Below are positions 51,836 to 59,419 of a DNA stretch of 64,000 nt, one piece after another. Position numbers and translations under genes: made by a program. Below the pieces are notes generated by a model. It did not search any database. It saw only the letters and a program-made list of their open reading frames with translations, and was not told the DNA's origin. The DNA comes from Streptomyces hiroshimensis. Its GTDB lineage: Bacteria; Actinomycetota; Actinomycetes; Streptomycetales; Streptomycetaceae. The stretch is from NCBI RefSeq assembly GCF_014650335.1, contig NZ_BMUT01000006.1, positions 186,001-250,000 on the forward strand. The letters are read 5' to 3'. The first letter of the stretch is position 1, and the number at the start of each line of letters is the position of its first letter.

Positions 51836-52008
51836 CGATCCGTGGGCCGGTTACCGCCGCGCCTTGCGGAGCGGCGGTGCCGAGCGGACGACTCGGCGGC
51901 CCACGGATCGGGTGACTGCTTGGGATTGGCCGGCGCATCCCCTCAGCTGCAGCTGGGAGGCCCCGGCGTTGCGCTTGGCGCGACGGCGGGCGCTAGCCCG
52001 CAGTCACC
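51836..52008 (+). ncRNA. Possible structured RNA downstream of pdxH
   Basis: A 14-bp perfect stem (51836-51849 with 51897-51910, CGATCCGTGGGCCG) encloses two helices with short joints: ACCGCCGC/GCGGCGGT and CCGAG/CTCGG, i.e. a three-way junction. Directly after it GGTGACTGC (51911-51919) pairs with GCAGTCACC (52000-52008) around a further folded domain. It starts 52 bases after the pdxH stop and ends 196 bases before the PAS gene. I cannot match it to a known riboswitch or 6S RNA; it may simply be a complex 3' end. Confidence 0.45.
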
Positions 52009-52204
52009 TCACGCGTCCGGAATGAAACCATGTCCCGAACCACCTCCCTTCTCGTGTGCGCACCACCCTAGGAAGCGCGTGAGTGAGCGACAACCGAATT
52101 TCCGGTGGGCAACGATTTCCCCGAAGACGGTGTGGTGCCCATCACGGTCGAGTTGAATGACCCGTCGTGCAGGACATGCAGACGCGTCCAGCTGGGGGTA
52201 CCTC

Positions 52205-53581
52205 GTGACCGCACCACACACGTCAGGCCCGGCCCGCCCGGCCGCCGCACCCGCTTCCGGGGAAGCCTCCGACAGCGACGACTCCGGCCTCCTCGCGGCG
52301 CTCCTCGACGGCATGGACACCGCGTTGTGCGCCTTCGACGCCGACGGCACGGTCACCCACTGGAACCGCGAGGCCGAACGGATACTGGGCTGGAGTGCGG
52401 CCGAGGCCGTCGGGCGGCAGGGCCTGGCCGGCTGGGCGGTGCGGCCCGCCGACGCCGCGGAGGTCGCGGCCCGGCTGGACGCCGCCATGGCGGCGCCCGG
52501 CCGTCACGTGCACGAGTTCGCGCTGCTCACCAAGGACGGCGGGCGGGTGCTGGTGCGCACCCAGCTGTCGGCCCTGCCGGGGACGGGCGACCGGCCCGCC
52601 GGGGTCTACTGCGCGTTCAGCGAAGTGCACACCCAGATCGACCTGGAGCGCTCCATCGCGCTCAGCGAGGCCCTCTTCGGGGACGCGTCCTGGGGCGTCG
52701 TGCTCGTCGACGCCGACCTGCGCCCGGCCCTCGCCAACGCCCACGCCGCGCGCGCCCTGCGCACCGGCCGCACCGCGCTCCTCGGCCGGCCGCTCGGCGA
52801 ACTGCTCGACCAGGGCGTGGAGGAGGTCGAAGGAGCCCTCCAGCACGTCCTCGCGGCGGGCGCCCCGCCCGCCCCCACCGACCTGTGGGTGACCCTGCGC
52901 GACCAGGGCGGCGCCCCGCCCGAGCGCCGCTGCTGGCGCAGCGGCTTCCTGCGGCTGGCCTCGCCGCTCGCCGAGGAGCCGGTGCCGCTGGGGGTCGCCT
53001 GGCTGTTCCTCGACGTCACGGCCGCCCGGCTCACCGAACAGGACAGCGCCCGGCTGCGCTTCCGCGCCAGCCAGCTGCACCGGGCCGGACGGGCCGTCGC
53101 CGAGTGCGAGGACCCCATGGAAGCGGCCGCCCTCTACATGGACTTCGCCCTCGCGGGCTTCGCCGACCACGCCCTGATCGACCTGCTCCCCGAGCCGTGC
53201 CAGGCCCCCGAGCCCCCGCTCCGGCTCGTCAGAGCCACCGCCACGCCGGCCGGCACCCCGGGGCCCTGCCCGGCCATGGGCCGCGGCGGCCTGCCGGTGC
53301 CCTATCCGGACGGTCACCCCGCCCTGCAGGCCGTCGAGCGCTGCGGCTCGGTCCGCGCGGCCTCGGACTGCACCGAGACCTGGGCCACCGCACGCAAGTG
53401 GCCCGAGGGCACCGCGCACGCCCTCGCCACGGCCCTGCGCAGCCGGGGGCGGACGCTCGGCGTGGTGACGTTCCTGCGCGGCCCCTCGCGCCGCCCCTTC
53501 GACCGCTCGGATGCGACGTACGCGGAGGACATCGCGTGCCGGGTGGCGGCGTCGATCGACCTCGCGGGGCCGACGCCCTAG
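52205..53581 (+). CDS. PAS-domain signalling protein
   Basis: A 458-residue cytoplasmic sensor. A PAS domain spans about residues 30-145 (LLDGMDTALCAFDADGTVTHWNREAERILGWSAAEAVGR, then VRTQLSALPGTGDRPAGVYCAFSEVH). A second PAS-like region follows (ALFGDASWGVVLVDADLRPALANAHAARALRTGR, residues ~165-280). The C-terminal ~170 residues look like a GAF domain (DPMEAAALYMDFALAGFADHALIDLL ... RPFDRSDATYAEDIACRVAASI). Similar proteins in Streptomyces end in a PP2C phosphatase, but no such domain is present, so it may act through partner proteins. GTG at 52205 fits the start of the conserved region. Confidence 0.8.
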   Translation: MTAPHTSGPARPAAAPASGEASDSDDSGLLAALLDGMDTALCAFDADGTVTHWNREAERILGWSAAEAVGRQGLAGWAVRPADAAEVAARLDAAMAAPGRHVHEFALLTKDGGRVLVRTQLSALPGTGDRPAGVYCAFSEVHTQIDLERSIALSEALFGDASWGVVLVDADLRPALANAHAARALRTGRTALLGRPLGELLDQGVEEVEGALQHVLAAGAPPAPTDLWVTLRDQGGAPPERRCWRSGFLRLASPLAEEPVPLGVAWLFLDVTAARLTEQDSARLRFRASQLHRAGRAVAECEDPMEAAALYMDFALAGFADHALIDLLPEPCQAPEPPLRLVRATATPAGTPGPCPAMGRGGLPVPYPDGHPALQAVERCGSVRAASDCTETWATARKWPEGTAHALATALRSRGRTLGVVTFLRGPSRRPFDRSDATYAEDIACRVAASIDLAGPTP

Positions 53582-53589
53582 TGGGGGTG

Positions 53590-53630
53590 CCCCGATAGGG
53601 GCGCGGGGAACTGCGCGGACCGGCCACGGA
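53590..53630. repeat. Dispersed Streptomyces repeat (GGGGCGCGGGGAACTGCGCG type)
   Basis: GGGGCGCGGGGAACTGCGCG (53597-53616 approx.) matches a very common intergenic Streptomyces repeat as I remember it. It lies between the PAS gene and the convergent SIS gene. Confidence 0.65.
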
Positions 53631-53684
53631 CGGCCCGCAGGTGACGTGGTCGCGCGCCGCCGCCGGAAGGCGGTCCGCGGAGGG

Positions 53685-54443
53685 CTACCGGTGCCGGAAG
53701 AAGATCCGGTCCCCGTACTCGCTCAGCACCCGCCCGTTCCACTCGTGCCCGCCGTCCACGTTGCCCGACCGCAGCATCGGCGGGTCGATGCCCCGGGCGG
53801 CCAGCTCGCCCGCGGCGGCCGCGACGACCGCCTGCATCAACGCGCTGGTGACGACTGTCGACGCCGGGGCGAAGGGGGCGGCGATGCCGTCCGCCGTGAG
53901 CTCCGCGTCCCCGGTGGCGATCTTGCTGTCGATGACGAGGTCGCAGTGGTCCTTCAGGAACGTGCCGGAGGAGTGGCGGGACCGGGTGTGCTCGGCGTAG
54001 GCGAGCGAGGTGACGCCGATGACGCGCACGCCCAGCGCGCGGGCGTTCATCGCCATCTCCACGGGCAGCGGGTTGCGCCCGGAGAGGGAGATGACGATCA
54101 GGACGTCGCCGGACTGCACGGGGCTCGTGTCCAGGACCGCGCCCGCCAGGCCGTTGACCCGCTCCAGGGCGCTGCCGAGCGTGGCCGGAACGACGTCGAG
54201 GCCGACGACGCCGGGGACGGCGAGGAGGTTGATCAGCGCCAGGCCGCCCGCGCGGTAGACGACGTCCTGGGCGGGGAGCGAGGAGTGGCCCGCGCCGAAG
54301 ACGAAGAGCCGTCCGCCGTCCGCCACGGTGTCGGCGAGCAGGGACCCGGCGGCCGCGATGTGCTCGGCCTCCTCGTCGCGCACCCGCTGCAGCAGCCCGA
54401 TCGCGGCGTCGAAGAACTGCCCGGCCAGCTTGTTCTCGCTCAT
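53685..54443 (-). CDS. nagS: SIS-domain protein, NagS-like (GlcNAc-6-phosphate dehydratase)
   Basis: A 252-residue SIS-fold protein with the phosphosugar-binding loop LFVFGAGHSSLPAQDVVYRAGG and a second Ser-rich loop VLIVISLSGRNPLPVEMAMNARALGVRVIGVTSLAYA. Position next to dmdR1 matches S. coelicolor SCO4393, which I recall being described as NagS, a dehydratase acting on N-acetylglucosamine 6-phosphate and linked to amino sugar toxicity. The gene symbol rests on that memory plus synteny, not on an alignment. Start ATG 54443 is well placed. A dre-like site for DasR lies 73 bases upstream, between this gene and dmdR1. Confidence 0.8.
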   Translation of the reverse strand: MSENKLAGQFFDAAIGLLQRVRDEEAEHIAAAGSLLADTVADGGRLFVFGAGHSSLPAQDVVYRAGGLALINLLAVPGVVGLDVVPATLGSALERVNGLAGAVLDTSPVQSGDVLIVISLSGRNPLPVEMAMNARALGVRVIGVTSLAYAEHTRSRHSSGTFLKDHCDLVIDSKIATGDAELTADGIAAPFAPASTVVTSALMQAVVAAAAGELAARGIDPPMLRSGNVDGGHEWNGRVLSEYGDRIFFRHR

Positions 54444-54515
54444 CGCTGCGGGGCTCCTTAGATCGAGATCCGGTGGCGCGTACGGTCTGGCGTACGCTCG
54501 TGGCGCGGATCACGT

Positions 54516-54531
54516 TGCGGTCTGGACCAGG
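54516..54531. promoter_or_regulatory. dre-like site for DasR between nagS and dmdR1
   Basis: TGCGGTCTGGACCAGG matches the dre consensus ACTGGTCTAGACCAGT at 11 of 16 positions, including the inner GGTCT-GACCA half-sites (one central change). DasR is the GlcNAc-responsive GntR repressor of Streptomyces; published work (as I recall) links it to siderophore control through dmdR1. Confidence 0.55.
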
Positions 54532-54622
54532 GCCCTGTCAATACGGCGGGCAGGCAGGGGCCGCGCGCGGCACCGTTGTCGGTGGTATGCGTCAGAATTG
54601 GGTCCAGGGGCCAGCGCACGAC

Positions 54623-55360
54623 TTATCGAGGGGCACGCATGTCCGGACTGATCGACACCACGGAGATGTATCTCCGCACCATTCTCGAGCTGGAGGAGGA
54701 GGGTGTGGTCCCCATGCGTGCCCGCATCGCCGAACGGCTCGACCAGAGCGGGCCGACGGTCAGCCAGACCGTGGCCCGCATGGAGCGCGACGGCCTGGTG
54801 TCCGTCGCCGGTGACCGGCACCTGGAGCTCACCGAGGAGGGCCGCCGGCTGGCCACGCGCGTGATGCGCAAGCACCGCCTCGCCGAGTGCCTGCTGGTCG
54901 ACGTGATCGGCCTGGAGTGGGAGCAGGTGCACGCCGAGGCCTGCCGCTGGGAGCACGTCATGAGCGAGGCGGTGGAGCGCCGCGTGCTGGAGCTGCTGCG
55001 CCACCCCACCGAGTCGCCGTACGGCAATCCCATCCCGGGCCTGGAGGAGCTGGGCGAGAAGGCCGAGCCGGACCCGCTGCTCAATGAGGACATGGTCAGC
55101 CTGATGGATCTGGACGCCGGGTCCGACGGCAAGACGGTCGTCGTACGCCGCATCGGCGAGCCGATCCAGACGGATGCCCAGCTGATGTATTCGCTGCGGC
55201 GCGCGGGCGTCCAGCCCGGCGCGGTGGTGAGCGTGACGGATTCGGCGGGCGGTGTGATCGTCGGCAGCAGCGGCGAGGCCACCGAGCTGGAGCCGGACAT
55301 CGCGGCGCACGTCTTCGTCGCCAAGCGCTGAGGCCTTCCGCCCGGATCCCCGTTTCGCAC
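54623..55360 (-). CDS. adm: Antisense open frame to dmdR1 (adm-like)
   Basis: A 245-codon frame on the opposite strand covers all of dmdR1. Its product is Ser/Arg/Pro-rich, as expected from the reverse of a high-GC gene, so on sequence alone it looks like a shadow. I list it because in S. coelicolor the antiparallel ORF adm has been reported to be expressed and to affect siderophore and antibiotic production. The GTG start at 55360 has no strong ribosome binding site. Confidence 0.3.
   Translation of the reverse strand: MRNGDPGGRPQRLATKTCAAMSGSSSVASPLLPTITPPAESVTLTTAPGWTPARRSEYISWASVWIGSPMRRTTTVLPSDPASRSIRLTMSSLSSGSGSAFSPSSSRPGMGLPYGDSVGWRSSSSTRRSTASLMTCSQRQASACTCSHSRPITSTSRHSARRCLRITRVASRRPSSVSSRCRSPATDTRPSRSMRATVWLTVGPLWSSRSAMRARMGTTPSSSSSRMVRRYISVVSISPDMRAPR
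54639..55331 (+). CDS. dmdR1: Iron-dependent repressor DmdR1 (DtxR/IdeR family)
   Basis: A 230-residue metal-dependent repressor that with Fe2+ binds iron boxes and shuts off siderophore synthesis and uptake. The sequence is almost what I remember of S. coelicolor DmdR1: MSGLIDTTEMYLRTILELEE, the HTH RARIAERLDQSGPTVSQTVARMERDGLV, metal ligands in MRKHRLAECLLVDVIGLEWEQVHAEACRWEHVMSEAVERR, and a C-terminal SH3-like domain. Start ATG 54639 has GAGGGG upstream. A regulon member, the siderophore importer with an iron box, lies at 11.5 kb. The antisense strand carries a long open frame (adm). Confidence 0.93.
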   Translation: MSGLIDTTEMYLRTILELEEEGVVPMRARIAERLDQSGPTVSQTVARMERDGLVSVAGDRHLELTEEGRRLATRVMRKHRLAECLLVDVIGLEWEQVHAEACRWEHVMSEAVERRVLELLRHPTESPYGNPIPGLEELGEKAEPDPLLNEDMVSLMDLDAGSDGKTVVVRRIGEPIQTDAQLMYSLRRAGVQPGAVVSVTDSAGGVIVGSSGEATELEPDIAAHVFVAKR

Positions 55361-55901
55361 CGTTTCGCCTGCGCCCCGCTGCGCGCGGCCGCCTCCGCGG
55401 CCGGCAGCGGGGCGTCGTGCTGCGCCGGGTCCCCATGCCGGTTCTTGTGCCGGTTCTTGTGCCGGTTCTCCGTGCCGCTTCCCCCTTTTGCTGGGTCAAC
55501 TCCCTTGAATCTGGCTGGAGTCCGCGTAACCGACCCGCGGGCGGCCCGGCCGTGCCACGCTGGCGCTGGCGCGCATATGCGCGGCACGCCGCTGTCTCGG
55601 GGAGGGGGCCGCGATGAGGCCGGTGGGGCGTGACAAGGGCCCCGGCGCCCTTTCGGGCAGCCGGGGCCCTGCCTCCCCATATACCCCCGTGGCGACCCGG
55701 AGCCCCGAGCTCCCAGGGTCCGCCCCGCGGACCTTCTTCCCCGAGCGGTCCGCGCCCAGGTCGATTAATCCCCTGGGTGCCGCCGGTCAACCCTTCCCTG
55801 AGGTCACTCGAACGAGGGGTGTTGCGCGCGATGAGCATGCATTCGAATGTAAGTTCTATATCGTGGAGCTGCTCGGGGGAGAGTAGGGGGTGCCAGGTCT
55901 C
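55332..55901. other. 570-base gap after dmdR1: terminator hairpin, short repeat, AT-richer leader
   Basis: Contents in order: a hairpin 55372-55414 (arms CGCCCCGCTGC, with an inner GCGGCC stem), a likely dmdR1 terminator; three 12-bp units ATGCCGGTTCTT/GTGCCGGTTCTT at 55435-55470; then nothing recognisable until an AT-richer stretch 55755-55900 leading to the hydrolase gene. That stretch holds ATGAGCATGCATTCGAATG, part of an open frame that runs past the hydrolase start; a leader peptide is possible but unproven. Confidence 0.5.
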
Positions 55902-56777
55902 ATGGTTCGGCGTATCGACGTGAGTGGGAGCGGCGGAGTGCGGCTCGCGGCCTGGGAGTTCGCCGATCCGCCCAAGCGCCCCTGCCGGGAGGGGGCGGGC
56001 GGTCCCGGCCCCGGCGCCGTGCTGCTGCTCCACGGCCTGATGGGCCGCGCCGCGCACTGGGCGGAGACGGCCCGCTGGCTGTCCGGCCGCCACCGCGTGG
56101 TCGCCCTCGACCAGCGGGGTCACGGCCGCAGCGAGCGCCCCGCCGACGGCCCGTACACCCGCGATGCCTATATCGCCGACGCCCAGGCCGCCATCGAGGC
56201 CCTGGATCTCGCTCCCGCCGTCCTGATCGGCCACGCCATGGGTGCCCTCACCGCCTGGCAGCTCGCCGCCCGCCGCCCCGACCTCGTCCGGGCCCTGGTC
56301 ATCTGCGACATGCGGGCCTCCGCCCTCGGGGCGGCCACGCAGCGGGAGTGGGGCGAGTGGTTCCGCTCCTGGCCGGTCCCCTTCGCCACGCTCGCGGACG
56401 TCCGCAAGTGGTTCGCCGAGGGCGACCCCACCCTGGAGCGCCCCCGCCCGGCCCGCGGGGACTACTACGCCGAGATCATGGCCGAGCGCGCCGACGGCTG
56501 GCGCCCGGCCTTCTCCCGCCGCCAGATGCTCCAGGCCCGCGAGACCTACGCCCACGACGCCCACTGGGAAGAGCTCGCCCTCGTTCAATGCCCCGCCCTC
56601 GTCGTCCGCGGCCCGGACGGCGAGCTGGGCCGCGCCGAGGCCCAGGAGATGGTCCGCGTCCTGCCCCGCGGCACCTACGCCGAGGTCCAGGACGCCGGCC
56701 ACCTCGTCCACTACGACCAGCCGGAGGGCTGGAGGCAGGCGGTGGAGCCGTTCCTGGAGGCGGCGCTGCGGGCTTAG
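55902..56777 (+). CDS. Alpha/beta hydrolase with the nucleophile Ser replaced by Ala
   Basis: A 291-residue alpha/beta-hydrolase fold. The oxyanion strand LLLHGLMGRAAHWAETARWL and QRGHGRSERP are typical, and the catalytic acid and His are present in the expected places (VVRGPDGELGRAEAQEMV, then DAGHLVHYDQPEGWR). But the nucleophile elbow reads IGHAMGALTAWQLA: the Ser of GHSMG is Ala at residue 112 (codon GCC, 56235-56237). Classical hydrolase activity should be lost unless another residue substitutes. It could be a ligand-binding or regulatory pseudoenzyme. ATG at 55902 fits; GTG at 55890 is an alternative. Confidence 0.82.
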   Translation: MVRRIDVSGSGGVRLAAWEFADPPKRPCREGAGGPGPGAVLLLHGLMGRAAHWAETARWLSGRHRVVALDQRGHGRSERPADGPYTRDAYIADAQAAIEALDLAPAVLIGHAMGALTAWQLAARRPDLVRALVICDMRASALGAATQREWGEWFRSWPVPFATLADVRKWFAEGDPTLERPRPARGDYYAEIMAERADGWRPAFSRRQMLQARETYAHDAHWEELALVQCPALVVRGPDGELGRAEAQEMVRVLPRGTYAEVQDAGHLVHYDQPEGWRQAVEPFLEAALRA

Positions 56778-56813
56778 GCGGGGCGGGGGTGGGGTCGGGG
56801 CCTGCACATTAAT

Positions 56814-56877
56814 TCAACAAGCGTTGACATATTCCGGGTGCGGGTGTGCACTGGCTGTACGGCCATATGTCCGTACA
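56814..56877 (+). promoter_or_regulatory. Regulated promoter of the FAD monooxygenase gene
   Basis: TCAACAAGCGTTGA (56814-56827, 5-bp arms) overlaps a -35-like TTGACA (56824-56829). Downstream lies TGTACGGCCATATGTCCGTACA (56856-56877) with 7-bp perfect arms, and a further half-site GGCCGTACA (56886-56894). No -10 is convincing. No regulator gene is adjacent, so the binder is unknown. Confidence 0.5.
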
Positions 56878-56930
56878 GGTCACATGGCCGTACAGGCCAC
56901 TTGTCCTGACGAGCCACCCGAGGAGCCGTC

Positions 56931-58385
56931 ATGTCCTCCCCGCTCTTCCCCCGGACCCCTTCCACGCCCGCCCCCGTGCCCGCCCCCGCCGACGTCATCG
57001 TCGTCGGCGCCGGCCCCACCGGGCTGCTGCTCGCCGGGGACCTCGCCGCCGCCGGTGTGCGGGTCACGGTCGTGGAGAAGAGGGCGCGGGAGTCGAACCT
57101 CACCCGGGCCTTCGCCGTTCACGCGCGCACGCTGGAGGCCTTCGACGCCCGCGGGATCGCCGAGCCGCTGCTGGCCACCGGGCCCTTCCTCGACACCCTC
57201 CGGATCTTCGGGCGCGGGAAGATCGACCTCTCCCGGCTGCCCAGCCGCTTCCCCGGCGTACTGATGACGCCGCAGTACGAGACGGAGCGGGTGCTGGAGG
57301 AGCGCGCCCTCAAGGCCGGGGCCGTGATGCGGCGCGGCGCCGAGGTCACCGGTCTGCGGCAGGACGCCGATGGGGTCGGAGTGGACCTTCGCACCGACGA
57401 GGGCGGCGGTGCCGAAACGCTGCGTGCCGCCTACGTCGTCGGCGCCGACGGCGTCCGCAGCGCCGTGCGCCGGGCGCTCGGGATGCCCTTCCCGGGGAAG
57501 TCCGTGCTGCGGTCCGTCATGCTCGCCGACGTACGGCTGGAGGCCGAGCCCGACGGGCTGCCGGCTTTCAACAGCGTCAACGGCAGCTTCGCCTTCCTCG
57601 TGCCCTTCGGCGACGGCTACTACCGGGCCATCGCCTGGCAGCGGGGCTCCGACCTGCCCGCCGGCGCCCCCGTCGACCTCGACGAGCTCAAGGCCGTCAC
57701 CCGCGCCGCCTTCGGCACCGACTTCGGCATGTACGACGCGCGCTGGACCTCGCGCTTCCACAGCGACGAGCGGCAGGTGCCGCGCTACCGCGAGGGACGC
57801 GTCTTCCTCGCCGGCGACGCCGCCCACGTCCACTCGCCCGCCGGCGGGCTCGGCATGAACGCCGGGCTCCAGGACGCCGCCAACCTCGGCTGGAAGCTCG
57901 CCGCCGTCCTCCATGGCACGGCCCCCGACACCCTGCTCGACAGCTACCACGACGAACGCCATCCCGTAGGGCAGCAGGTGCTGCGCATCAGCGGCGCCCT
58001 CGTGCGCGCCGTGCTGCTCGCCTCGCCCGTCGCCCGCGGGCTGCGCGACGCCGTCGCCATGGCCGCGGCAGCCGTACCCTTCGCCACCGACCGCGGCGCG
58101 CTCATGATCTCCGGCATCGGCATCGACTACCCCGCGCCCCCCGGCGCCCACCCGCTGACCGGGCGCCGCGCCCCGGACCTGCCGCTCGCGGAGCGCCCGG
58201 GCGAGCCCTCCCGCCTGTACGAGGCGCTGCGCGCCGGGACGTACGTCCGCGTCCTGCCGCGCGGCGGGGGCGCACCGCCCCACGAGAAAGCGGGCGTCAC
58301 CACGGTCACCCGTGCCGACGCCCGCACCACGACGCTCCTCGTACGGCCCGACGGTTACGTGGCCGAGGCCGCCGCCCTCGGCTGA
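56931..58385 (+). CDS. FAD-dependent aromatic hydroxylase (PheA/TfdB, RIFMO-like)
   Basis: A 484-residue group A flavin monooxygenase. FAD motifs are VIVVGAGPTGLLLAGDLAAAGVRVTVVEKR (Rossmann GxGxxG), YVVGADGVRSAVR (DG) and RVFLAGDAAHVHSPAGGLGMNAGLQDAANLGWKLA (GD). The C-terminal ~100 residues form the thioredoxin-like domain of the family. Such enzymes hydroxylate phenols, polyketides or rifampicin; no cluster is present here, so the substrate may be xenobiotic. A palindrome-rich promoter suggests induction. Confidence 0.88.
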   Translation: MSSPLFPRTPSTPAPVPAPADVIVVGAGPTGLLLAGDLAAAGVRVTVVEKRARESNLTRAFAVHARTLEAFDARGIAEPLLATGPFLDTLRIFGRGKIDLSRLPSRFPGVLMTPQYETERVLEERALKAGAVMRRGAEVTGLRQDADGVGVDLRTDEGGGAETLRAAYVVGADGVRSAVRRALGMPFPGKSVLRSVMLADVRLEAEPDGLPAFNSVNGSFAFLVPFGDGYYRAIAWQRGSDLPAGAPVDLDELKAVTRAAFGTDFGMYDARWTSRFHSDERQVPRYREGRVFLAGDAAHVHSPAGGLGMNAGLQDAANLGWKLAAVLHGTAPDTLLDSYHDERHPVGQQVLRISGALVRAVLLASPVARGLRDAVAMAAAAVPFATDRGALMISGIGIDYPAPPGAHPLTGRRAPDLPLAERPGEPSRLYEALRAGTYVRVLPRGGGAPPHEKAGVTTVTRADARTTTLLVRPDGYVAEAAALG

Positions 58386-58418
58386 CCCCGCCCGCGTTCA
58401 CGCCCGCCGCCGCGTTCC

Positions 58419-59093
58419 TCACCTGCGGCGGGCGTCCGCCGCATCCCGCCCGCAGGCGTACGCCAGGGCGCTCACCAGCTCCTCCGCATCCGGCAGCCAG
58501 CGGTTGGCGGCCGTGGGCTGGCGCGCCCACTGCACCGAACCGCGCGTGCCCATGCGGGTGGGCGGCGCGACCACGTAGTCGCCCTCGCCGCGCGCGATGA
58601 GATCCAGCGACGTGGGGTGCCAGCCCAGCTTCCGGGCGAGGTCGGCGACCTTCAGCGCCCCGCCGGGCAGGACGAAGAACTGCATCCGGCGGAACGGCGT
58701 GCACATGACCGGCCCCAGCTGGATGTCCATCCGCTCCATCCGGGCCAGCGCCAGGCAGCCCGCGGTCTCCGGGACGTCCAGCGCGTCGAACGTGCGGCCC
58801 GTCGGCAGCAGGACCGAAGCGGCGGGCTGCTTCTGCCACATGCGGCGGACGGCGACCGCGCTGCCGGTGGCCTGGGTGGCCCAGTCCGGGCGGTCCGGGT
58901 GTGCGCCGGGGGCGGGGCAGCCGGGATCACCGCACGAGCAGTGCTCCCGCCCCTCCTCCACCTGCAGCCACGTGCCGCCGAATACGTCCCAGTGCCGCTC
59001 CTCCGCATACCTGACAGCGGCGTCCAGCAGTTGCTCGCTGCGCTGTTGGGGGATGTGCGGGGCTCCTACTGCGATGGTCTCTTCCACGCCCAT
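58419..59093 (-). CDS. Prim-Pol (bifunctional DNA primase/polymerase N-terminal) family protein
   Basis: A 224-residue protein matching the Prim-Pol domain proteins of Streptomyces: RSEQLLDAAVRYAEERHWDVFGGTWLQVEEG, then a Cys/Gly-rich CSCGDPGCPAPGAHPDRPDW. The end region reads LDLIARGEGDYVVAPPTRMGTRGSVQWARQPTAANRWLPDA. The helicase or polymerase part seen in phage and plasmid proteins is absent, and catalytic Asp pairs are not clear, so it may have lost polymerase activity. In actinomycetes these small forms are chromosomal and of unknown function. ATG at 59093 has GAGGGGA upstream, inside a perfect palindrome (59101-59117). Confidence 0.75.
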   Translation of the reverse strand: MGVEETIAVGAPHIPQQRSEQLLDAAVRYAEERHWDVFGGTWLQVEEGREHCSCGDPGCPAPGAHPDRPDWATQATGSAVAVRRMWQKQPAASVLLPTGRTFDALDVPETAGCLALARMERMDIQLGPVMCTPFRRMQFFVLPGGALKVADLARKLGWHPTSLDLIARGEGDYVVAPPTRMGTRGSVQWARQPTAANRWLPDAEELVSALAYACGRDAADARRR

Positions 59094-59419
59094 CACAACT
59101 CCCCTCGTCACGAGGGGTTACGGCTCAGGCTCACGCTTGTGGGCGGTGCCAGGACATGCACGTGGGGCGCACGGATGCATGTACGGGGGCGCAGACGCGG
59201 GTTGGCCCCCGAGGGTGGGTAGCCACCTCTGCGGCGACAGGGCGAGACCGTCATTGTCTGGCCAATGCCGCCTTTGCTGTCATTACCGTTAAGTCCGCAT
59301 TCTCCGGACATTCAGGGGGCAAAGATCACAGGGGAAGACGCAGTCGTGAGCTGTCTCAGCTTCTCCGCATTCCGCGGCGGACGGCGCCGCGAACGCTTAG
59401 CAGTTTCAGGGGGTACAGC
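59094..59419. promoter_or_regulatory. Divergent promoter region of the Prim-Pol and NsdA-like genes
   Basis: A 326-base gap. It contains the perfect palindrome CCCCTCGTCACGAGGGG (59101-59117), which covers the Prim-Pol ribosome binding site; an inverted repeat ACATGCA/TGCATGT (59154-59160, 59176-59182); and an AT-richer stretch 59250-59340 that probably holds the NsdA-like promoter. No coding sequence seen. Confidence 0.5.

Noticed and set aside
51836..52008. Known riboswitch (c-di-AMP, TPP, cobalamin) or 6S RNA
   Set aside because: I could not match the conserved core sequences of any of these; only generic helices are evident.
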